Source of the DNA: Rhizobium sp. | GTDB taxonomy: Bacteria; Pseudomonadota; Alphaproteobacteria; Rhizobiales; Rhizobiaceae | Length of the DNA: 30,147 nt | Direction of reading: 5' to 3' | Assembly (NCBI GenBank): GCA_003501385.1 | Contig: DNPN01000096.1 | Span: 1 to 30,147 of the forward strand | Shown here: positions 24,084-30,147 of the stretch, piece by piece | How positions within the stretch are numbered: position 1 is the first letter of the stretch | Layout of the letters: each line of letters starts with the position of its first letter | The notes under the pieces: generated by a model | The model's database searches: none | Told to the model about the DNA's origin: nothing | The model's input: the letters and a program-made list of their open reading frames with translations, nothing else | Made by a program: the position numbers and the translations under genes

Positions 24084-26449
24084 TTTCGCCTCCCAAGTCT
24101 GCCAAGCAGGAAGTGAGTCACCAAGCCGAGTGCAACGAGAAATCCTCCGAGCGTGAAGGCATAGATCGAGATATTGCTGGAGAACCAGTTGGCGGCGATG
24201 AGCCTCCAATTGCTGAGTGAAAATGGCTGGGTGGCAAATTGCTCGACATTGCGTGCCGCGACCGTTTCAACCACAGTGTTGGCGGTGTCGATGGTGGAAA
24301 TGCGTCCAGCAATTTTATGCCAGTTCTCACCACGGGCAGCCATGGCCATGCCCTCCTTGAGATCGGCAGCTGTGGGAGCCGTGATCAAGGTCAAAATGCC
24401 CTTTCCAGTGCTTACCCTCCCCTGCGCAATCATGAAGGAGCTATTATCCGATGGCGCAAAATCCTCGTCGGAACTGGGCAGAAAACGCAATGTTTCCGAG
24501 GTGATGTTGAAATTGCGTTGCATCCAGTCGCCGAATGCGCCGATATTGCCCTGCCAAACGCCACCATTGACTTTGGCCTTCCAGTCTTCAAACCGAACCT
24601 GATTTCCATCCTGACGGGTCGCGGCTTCAGGGGTGTGCCATGCGGTTTTGCTGGTGGTGGAAATGCCAAGATGCATCAGCAGTGCCGTGGACATCTCCGA
24701 CATTGCGCCCACCATGATACCGTCACGATCTGAGATCGCTGCTGGTGTAGAAACCACCTCAAGCGGTATCACATGCCCTGCCCCGGTTGCCAAGCGGCCC
24801 ACGAGTGTTGCCGCGGCTGAGAATGTGTCAGTATCCAGCCTGCTGAGATAGATGGCTGTCGGGTTTTGCGTGGTTGCGGCATTATAAGGTGCGCTGTAGC
24901 TGTTGGTGGCCGCGAGATTGGGGGTAATGCCAAGGCGCGCGAAATTGGGCATGGAGAATTCTGACGTGTCAAACAGGGCAAATCGCGGCCTCGTCGGTTT
25001 CGGTGCGCCGGGCGCACACGTGGCATCCGCTGCGGTGTGCAAGACGGCCTCAATATCGATCTTGTTTGTGCCGGAAACGAAATGGCGCATCGGGATCTTG
25101 ATCGGCAGATGGCGAAAAATACCGCCTCCGCGGACGCTGATCGGTACGGTGGAAGCAATCTGATCATTGACGTAGATATCAATCTGACTGCCCGGTAAAA
25201 CTTCTGCTGAATAGGCGGCATCCAGCAGAATCTGGGCTTCGCCATAGGCCTGTGCATAGAAATCCGATGGTACGGCAACCAGAAACCCGGTGCGGAATCG
25301 TCGCCCGGAAAACTCTTCGCTCTTCACGCCCAGTTGTGCGAGCGGAAGTCTGGTTTCTGAATCGAGGATCGGTGCATCTGGCGCACGCCAGCGGCTGGTG
25401 GGCATGGTTGAATTGTCGGTCGCAGTCGCGCCACGGCTGCCAGCCAGAGTGTCTATGGCAGATTGCAATGACTGTGCTGTCGGCGCACTGATCACCAAAG
25501 GTTTCAGGCCGCCAAGAGACGCAAGGCCTGCAACAAAGGCGACACTCGGCCCGGTTTGCGCCTCGATGGGCAGGGACGGCACCATGCCGGAAATTTCGCT
25601 AGTCGTACCAAACAGCACAATCAGGCTTCCGGGACGGTACACTGAGGGCATATCCGATTGGATTGTGATCTTTTCATTCGGCATATTGGTGCGCAAGGCG
25701 AGAGCCTGAGACAAACGCAGTAGACCCTCCGTGCGGGTGGGATTGTCCAGGGCTGGTGCCACAATCTCGATTGAGGTCACGCGCTTGTCGTCGAGCCCGA
25801 CAGCGGCAATGTCGCCGACACTGGTCAAATCCCCCGCAACATTGCTGTTAAAGGTAAGGTAGGTGTTGGCGGGGTCTAGCCTTGTCCACAGATCGTAGGT
25901 GGACTGAATGGTGCAGTCCGTGCGGTGGGTTTGCTGCACGGCGAGTGACAGAAGATTTTCACCTGGTTTGAGCACGCCCGGGTGCAGTTTGAATGTCATC
26001 CGGCCATCGGTGTTGTCGGGCGAGTCGAGGGCAGCGGAACCCGCCATCACACCATTGACTTCCAGTGAGAGATGAGAGCTCTCCGGCGAAATCAGGATAG
26101 AATTCTGATAGCCGATGGTAATGGACTCACTCGCAGACGCTTCTTTCTGAGTGAGATAAATTACCCATCGGCGGCTATCGGTCTCACCAGTCAGACTGAG
26201 ATTGCCAAATGGCAGCAGGTTGCGACGATGGCGATCGGATATGGTTGATTCAGCCGAAACGGAGTTCGCGTCTTTCACCACCACCGGGCTTTGCGGCTTT
26301 GCGTCTGGCTGGATCTGGGTGGGCAAGGGCATTGGCGCGGTGACGCCCGCTGGCTTCTCCGGAGCCATGTTGAACGGTGTGACCTGGGCAATGGATAGTC
26401 CTGACGAGGTCACCAGCAGGGCAAGGGTAAGCACGGTGCGTTTCATCAT
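24080..26449 (-). CDS. bcsB: Cellulose synthase periplasmic subunit BcsB
   Basis: A 789-aa periplasmic partner of BcsA that guides the glucan across the periplasm. The N-terminal signal peptide is clear (MMKRTVLTLALLVTSSG, cleavage near AQV). Two carbohydrate-binding/flavodoxin-like modules are suggested by WVIYLTQKEASASESITIGYQN and FRTGFLVAVPSDFYAQAYGEAQ. A C-terminal transmembrane anchor occurs at about 757-782 (SISIYAF-type hydrophobic run ending LGRLGRRN). I took the ATG at 26449, which overlaps the bcsA stop by four bases (ATGA); the following ATG codon is an alternative. The upstream extension of the frame lies inside bcsA. Confidence 0.93.
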   Translation of the reverse strand: MMKRTVLTLALLVTSSGLSIAQVTPFNMAPEKPAGVTAPMPLPTQIQPDAKPQSPVVVKDANSVSAESTISDRHRRNLLPFGNLSLTGETDSRRWVIYLTQKEASASESITIGYQNSILISPESSHLSLEVNGVMAGSAALDSPDNTDGRMTFKLHPGVLKPGENLLSLAVQQTHRTDCTIQSTYDLWTRLDPANTYLTFNSNVAGDLTSVGDIAAVGLDDKRVTSIEIVAPALDNPTRTEGLLRLSQALALRTNMPNEKITIQSDMPSVYRPGSLIVLFGTTSEISGMVPSLPIEAQTGPSVAFVAGLASLGGLKPLVISAPTAQSLQSAIDTLAGSRGATATDNSTMPTSRWRAPDAPILDSETRLPLAQLGVKSEEFSGRRFRTGFLVAVPSDFYAQAYGEAQILLDAAYSAEVLPGSQIDIYVNDQIASTVPISVRGGGIFRHLPIKIPMRHFVSGTNKIDIEAVLHTAADATCAPGAPKPTRPRFALFDTSEFSMPNFARLGITPNLAATNSYSAPYNAATTQNPTAIYLSRLDTDTFSAAATLVGRLATGAGHVIPLEVVSTPAAISDRDGIMVGAMSEMSTALLMHLGISTTSKTAWHTPEAATRQDGNQVRFEDWKAKVNGGVWQGNIGAFGDWMQRNFNITSETLRFLPSSDEDFAPSDNSSFMIAQGRVSTGKGILTLITAPTAADLKEGMAMAARGENWHKIAGRISTIDTANTVVETVAARNVEQFATQPFSLSNWRLIAANWFSSNISIYAFTLGGFLVALGLVTHFLLGRLGRRN

Positions 26450-28638
26450 TTGCCGACCTCGCCGGGAGTTGCCTTGGAGCCAAGGGCTTTGGTCAGGTAG
26501 TAGAAGCCGCGTGTTGTTTGATAAAAGGCAATGCCCAGAAAGCTGATTGTTCCCTTCAACAGGCCGGGATTCCTGTGGCGACGCTTTTGGAACGCGCTCC
26601 ACTGTGCGGAATTGCCAAACATCAGATCGGCAATCAGGCGATGGTCCTGCGTCTGCTGCGGCGCAAAGGTACAGCCAATGCTGATGTAGCCATCGCCTAC
26701 GCCGTGTCTCACGATATTGACGGGCATGGTTGACGGCGCGCCTTCGCATAACGGTGTTATTTTGATTGTGCCTGAGGTTTCGTTTGCCGCTTTCTCAATG
26801 CGCTCTGCATCGCTATCCTTGCTGTACACGTGAATAAGCATGCCATGCACCGAGACATTTTCGACGCGCGCCTGCTGCCATTCACCTGCCAGCATGAATT
26901 CGCAGCGGCGCTCGACTGTCACACGGCGAGAGGCTGATTTATCGCCCTTTTCCGATACCACACCCAGAGCACAGCCCGCGAAAATCAGATTGAGCAGGTT
27001 CCAGCCGCCAACCACCAATGTCACATCGGCCTTGTAGGGCTCCGCATAGACCCGGTAGGCCGCCACCAAGGTTGCCACAGCAAGAACAGCAAAGATGATG
27101 AAGAAGGGAAGGCCAATTTCCGACAAACGGCTCTGCCGGATGGATTCATCCTTGGCCGTCACTTTGAATGTCGGCTTGCTGGGGTGCATGATGACGGAGA
27201 TGATGGCTGGCAAGAGGTGAATCGTCTGGACGTATTCATAGAGTTCAGAGATCCACGGCCACCGGAAACGCCCGTAGAGATAGTTCTGGATCATCAGGTT
27301 TGCCAACATATAGCTGGCTGTATAGGCGAGGAATTCGCCACCAGAGGCCACGAAGATTTGCATGTCGAAGAAAATGTAGAACAAGGGCGCAATCAGAAAC
27401 AGGGTGCGCGGAATGGGAAACAGCCAAAACAGTGTTGACGACATATAGCACAAGCGCTGCGTCAGGCTCAGCCCACGTTTGAACATCGGCTGGCGGAAAA
27501 TCAGGATCTGCATCATTCCCTGCGCCCATCGGCTGCGCTGGCCAATGAAGCTTGCAAAGGTGGCTGGCTGCAAACCGGCAATCAGGGATTTATCGACATA
27601 GACGCTATTCCATCCCCGCGAATGCAGCGCCAATGCGGTTTCGCAATCTTCCGTGATGCTGATGCCGCTGAACCCGTCGGTCTCTTCCAGAGCCTTGCGG
27701 CGCAACACGGCTGCTGAGCCGCAGAAGAAGGCACCGTTCCACTTATCCAGCCCGCGCTGAATAATGCCGTAGAACATTTCGTTCTCGCCCGGCATTTTCT
27801 CGAACGTATTAAGATTGCGCTCAATCGGATCTGGATTGAGAAAGAAATGCGGGGTCTGCACCAGAAACAGTTTCGGATCGTCTTCAAAATATCCCACGGT
27901 TTCCAGCAGAAAATCCTGCGCTGGTGCGTGGTCTGCATCGAAAACAACAATTAACTCGCCTGTAGAATAGTGCATGCCATTGTTGAGGTTGCCCGCCTTG
28001 GCGTGTTCGTTGCGATCGCGGGTAAGATAGCGCACGCCCATTTCGCGGCACAATGTCTGCAATTCTTCATGACGGCGCTCTGCAGCATGGGCTTGTGGGA
28101 TATCGTTTGAGCTGCGCTTTTGCAGCGTGCCGCCATCATCGAGCAACCAGACGGTGACTTTATCTGCCGGATAATCGAGGTTTTTGGTGGCTCCGAGGGT
28201 GTTTGCCAGCAGTTGCCTATCTTCATTATAGGTAGGGATGAAGATATCGACCGTTGGCCGATAGCCGGACGAAGCGGTCTTTCTGACATCGGCGCGCAGA
28301 GGCGATGACACGATAACAAGGCTGAGTGCCAGCATCAAGACGCTGTACATTTCAGCGATATACAGCAGCACGCCGGGAATGAAGTTTTCCAACTGGTTTG
28401 GTGGCGGCAAAGTGCTGGTGGTGCGCCAATAAACATAGCGCAGCACCACTGCCGTGCCGCAAGCCAATCCAACCATCCGCCAGGGTCCCCTGATCTCGAG
28501 GGTTTTGAGAGTTGCCAGCACAACAAGGGCCAGAACGATCGCGATAAGATGCGTCTGCAGACTGACTGGAAGTGTTATCACTACCAAAAAGCCACAGGAC
28601 ACAAGCGCCCATACGAGGAAGCTTAAGGCCTTTTGCAT
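26446..28638 (-). CDS. bcsA: Cellulose synthase catalytic subunit BcsA with PilZ domain
   Basis: A family-2 glycosyltransferase, 730 aa, polymerising UDP-glucose into cellulose at the inner membrane when c-di-GMP is bound. Four N-terminal membrane segments (about 5-110) precede the catalytic domain with DDG (167-169), DAD (234-236), TED (329-331) and QRSRW (367-371). Further membrane helices follow at about 400-560, then a PilZ domain (about 565-690) with NVSVHG (594-599). The usual RxxxR c-di-GMP motif is altered: KSASR (567-571), with R572. I chose the ATG at 28638, which gives a normal length and starts at the first membrane helix; frames to 28719 or 28770 are possible but have polar, non-family extensions. 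The gap to bcsN is 97 bases. Confidence 0.95.
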   Translation of the reverse strand: MQKALSFLVWALVSCGFLVVITLPVSLQTHLIAIVLALVVLATLKTLEIRGPWRMVGLACGTAVVLRYVYWRTTSTLPPPNQLENFIPGVLLYIAEMYSVLMLALSLVIVSSPLRADVRKTASSGYRPTVDIFIPTYNEDRQLLANTLGATKNLDYPADKVTVWLLDDGGTLQKRSSNDIPQAHAAERRHEELQTLCREMGVRYLTRDRNEHAKAGNLNNGMHYSTGELIVVFDADHAPAQDFLLETVGYFEDDPKLFLVQTPHFFLNPDPIERNLNTFEKMPGENEMFYGIIQRGLDKWNGAFFCGSAAVLRRKALEETDGFSGISITEDCETALALHSRGWNSVYVDKSLIAGLQPATFASFIGQRSRWAQGMMQILIFRQPMFKRGLSLTQRLCYMSSTLFWLFPIPRTLFLIAPLFYIFFDMQIFVASGGEFLAYTASYMLANLMIQNYLYGRFRWPWISELYEYVQTIHLLPAIISVIMHPSKPTFKVTAKDESIRQSRLSEIGLPFFIIFAVLAVATLVAAYRVYAEPYKADVTLVVGGWNLLNLIFAGCALGVVSEKGDKSASRRVTVERRCEFMLAGEWQQARVENVSVHGMLIHVYSKDSDAERIEKAANETSGTIKITPLCEGAPSTMPVNIVRHGVGDGYISIGCTFAPQQTQDHRLIADLMFGNSAQWSAFQKRRHRNPGLLKGTISFLGIAFYQTTRGFYYLTKALGSKATPGEVGK

Positions 28639-28735
28639 ATCGACAACTCTCGAATGTGGTAACGTGAACCGTGATTTTGGGCGCAAATGCATAAATGCGG
28701 ATGGCGTATTGCGTTCCATGGCGAAGAATACCGGA

Positions 28736-29755
28736 TTATTCGCATGGTATACTCGTCTGTGCGCCCCCACAGGCGGGAGAAGGAATAACGACCCGTTTCA
28801 CGGGCTTATCGGTGCTGACACCCGCGCCAGTCTTTGTGGGCGCTGTGACAGGAGCACCGCCAGCGGCAGGTAATGGCGGCGCAGGAATGTTTGGCATGCT
28901 GGCACCCGATAGCGTTGCCCTTTGTTGGGTGATGGCAGGCGCTTCTGGTTGGACTTGAGTGGGTTGCACCCGTTTTGACGTGTGGGGTTTTGCCGCTGTC
29001 ATTGGCGCTGGACGCGCAGCCGCTGGCTTGTCGAGTGCAGCCTGGCCAGCAACGGGATAGGTTGGCTGACCGGGATTGCCAATGCTTTGATCCAGCGGCG
29101 GGGGGGCACCGTAAGGGTTCCAGGCAAAGGAGTCAAAGCGACCCGTCAAACTGTAGTGGTACATGATGGACAGAAGTGAGCTTTGGCTTGCGCCTGTGTC
29201 ACACAGGCGGATACGCACCTGTATCATGCCACTGTTGCCAAGCATGCTGCGCTGGTCTTCGGGTGCACGAATTTGCTGCCAGCCAAAGAAGCACAGATCA
29301 TTTCCGAAGCCTTTGCCAATGGCGTAGGAGAAGGCTCCGTAATCGTTCTGAAGGTAGTCAGGCGATGTGGCCATGGGCGTAGACGGGAACTCTGCCCGGA
29401 TCTCGTGCGCCAACTGCGATTGGCGGAAGGCTGTGTAAGGCAGTTGTTCACGCATTTTATATTCAGAGGCTGTGGGCCCCCAATAGGTTACCTTGATGTA
29501 ATTTTCACCTGGCGTGAGTGCGTGGGTTCGCAACACCATCTGTTGCGCGATTGCGTTGGCGTAATTGCGCTCGACCAACGTCACGGCTTCGAATGATCCA
29601 GGTGATAACATCACCAGTGCCTTTTCCGGTCCGACCATCACCGGCACGATGGGTTGCTCAATGCCGCCCGAATGCTCACATCCTGTCAGGACGACAGCCG
29701 ACATCACGAGCAACAGAGATACAGCCAGACTGTAGCCTCTATCGAGAATATTCAC
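28736..29755 (-). CDS. bcsN: Cellulose biosynthesis lipoprotein BcsN
   Basis: A 339-aa protein with a lipoprotein signal (hydrophobic run ending VVLTGC, lipidated Cys at about 26). The middle domain (about 40-215) matches my recollection of BcsN from alphaproteobacterial cellulose operons (VTYWGPTASEYKMREQLPYTAFRQ, GNDLCFFGWQQI, MIQVRIRLCD). The C-terminal third is Pro/Ala/Gln-rich and probably disordered. The start is GTG at 29755 or TTG at 29758, with GGTGGCTGG just upstream; no ATG gives a full signal peptide. It is the first gene of the operon; the role is unknown but linked to cellulose in Agrobacterium. Confidence 0.82.
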   Translation of the reverse strand: MNILDRGYSLAVSLLLVMSAVVLTGCEHSGGIEQPIVPVMVGPEKALVMLSPGSFEAVTLVERNYANAIAQQMVLRTHALTPGENYIKVTYWGPTASEYKMREQLPYTAFRQSQLAHEIRAEFPSTPMATSPDYLQNDYGAFSYAIGKGFGNDLCFFGWQQIRAPEDQRSMLGNSGMIQVRIRLCDTGASQSSLLSIMYHYSLTGRFDSFAWNPYGAPPPLDQSIGNPGQPTYPVAGQAALDKPAAARPAPMTAAKPHTSKRVQPTQVQPEAPAITQQRATLSGASMPNIPAPPLPAAGGAPVTAPTKTGAGVSTDKPVKRVVIPSPACGGAQTSIPCE

Positions 29756-29784
29756 CAAAACCAGCCACCAACAAACGAATCACC

Positions 29785-29799
29785 AACAATAGTATTGTT
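29785..29799. promoter_or_regulatory. Perfect 15-bp palindrome upstream of bcsN, core repeated at 30059
   Basis: AACAATA and TATTGTT flank a central G, 30 bases before the bcsN start. Its core CAATAGTATTG recurs exactly at 30059-30069. Two copies of an 11-base palindrome in one control region suggest a dimeric regulator; this is inference. Confidence 0.5.
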
Positions 29800-30058
29800 A
29801 GCAGACAATCAATTTGTGGATATTTTTAAAAATTGATAGTTTTTAAATTGTGCCCAAAAAGGTCAGTTGTAGATGCTGTCACGGGGTGTTTGAGCGAGAA
29901 TTCCGCTCCTGTTCATCGAATGGTGGTCGTATCGGTGCTCATGCAAGACTGGTCAGCGAATTGCTATTCCTGATGGCGAGGGTGCAGCTGACTTCAGCCC
30001 CAAAGTAGAACGATGATATAGTGAAAGCAAACTGGCATTAAGCTTTCATAGGTTCTGG

Positions 30059-30069
30059 CAATAGTATTG
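30059..30069. promoter_or_regulatory. Second copy of CAATAGTATTG palindrome
   Basis: Exact match to the core at 29787-29797, 272 bases away in the same non-coding region. Confidence 0.4.
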
Positions 30070-30147
30070 AGAACAGAATGTTATCTCTCACCCCATTTGC
30101 CGTTCCGAATGTACGTGGGGGGGTACGTGGGGCAGATTCGGTGGCAG

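Larger units (their letters stand above)
29756..30147. other. Upstream region of the cellulose operon to window edge
   Basis: No convincing gene in about 390 bases. It is AT-rich near 29785-29850, as expected for a promoter. It holds the palindrome AACAATA-G-TATTGTT (29785-29799), an inverted repeat ATCAATTT (29808-29815) / AAATTGAT (29830-29837), a second CAATAGTATTG (30059-30069) and a tandem GTACGTGGGG (30111-30120, 30123-30132). The neighbouring gene to the right is not in the window. Confidence 0.5.

Noticed and set aside
24084..24209. N-terminal extension of the bcsK frame upstream of TTG 24083
   Set aside because: It lies wholly inside bcsB, is polar and has no signal peptide, while the TTG has a perfect Shine-Dalgarno.
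26450..26749. 100-codon N-terminal extension of the bcsB frame
   Set aside because: It overlaps the 3' end of bcsA and would bury the signal peptide.
28639..28770. 44-codon extension of bcsA
   Set aside because: It is polar, runs into the end of bcsN and exceeds the usual BcsA length.

Overview
The window looks like part of a secondary replicon (plasmid or chromid) of a member of the Rhizobiales, most likely Rhizobiaceae or a close relative. Three things point there: a repABC replication/partition operon with its antisense RNA, a complete alphaproteobacterial erythritol (ery) catabolic locus with its ABC transporter, and an Agrobacterium-type cellulose operon containing bcsN. The species cannot be fixed from the sequence alone. 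No rRNA, tRNA, CRISPR array or recognisable transposase was seen.

Layout. 3-1688 (+): 3' part of a long low-complexity protein with an Asp-rich linker and a calcium-binding-like block, probably with a damaged C-terminus. 1689-2309: gene-poor leader of the replicon with a 34-bp near-perfect palindrome and clustered GANTC sites. 2310-5855 (+): repA, repB, repC, with an antisense counter-transcribed RNA and attenuator hairpin between repB and repC. 5900-14510 (-): a seven-gene polyol module, in transcription order DUF2291 protein, eryE (ATPase), eryF (permease), eryG (binding protein), DeoR-family regulator, FGGY kinase, GlpD-like dehydrogenase. 14511-15517: about 1 kb divergent control region rich in inverted repeats. 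15518-21891 (+): eryA-eryB-eryC-eryD-eryH(tpiA2)-eryI(rpiB). 21939-29755 (-): bcsN-bcsA-bcsB-bcsK. 29756-30147: control region of the cellulose operon, with a palindromic word found twice.

How the genes work together. EryEFG imports the polyol. EryA phosphorylates erythritol and EryB oxidises the product. EryC, EryH and EryI isomerise the resulting tetrulose phosphate to D-erythrose 4-phosphate, which enters the pentose phosphate pathway, and EryD is the expected repressor. A second kinase plus GlpD-like oxidase with its own DeoR regulator sits on the transporter strand and may feed another polyol into the same or a parallel route. The cellulose operon encodes the c-di-GMP-responsive synthase BcsA, its periplasmic partner BcsB, a TPR protein and the lipoprotein BcsN. 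It has no bcsZ cellulase and no BcsC outer-membrane barrel within the operon.

Most gene calls are strong. The weak points are the exact operators, the plasmid centromere (not found), the nature of the left-edge gene and the substrate of the second kinase/oxidase pair.
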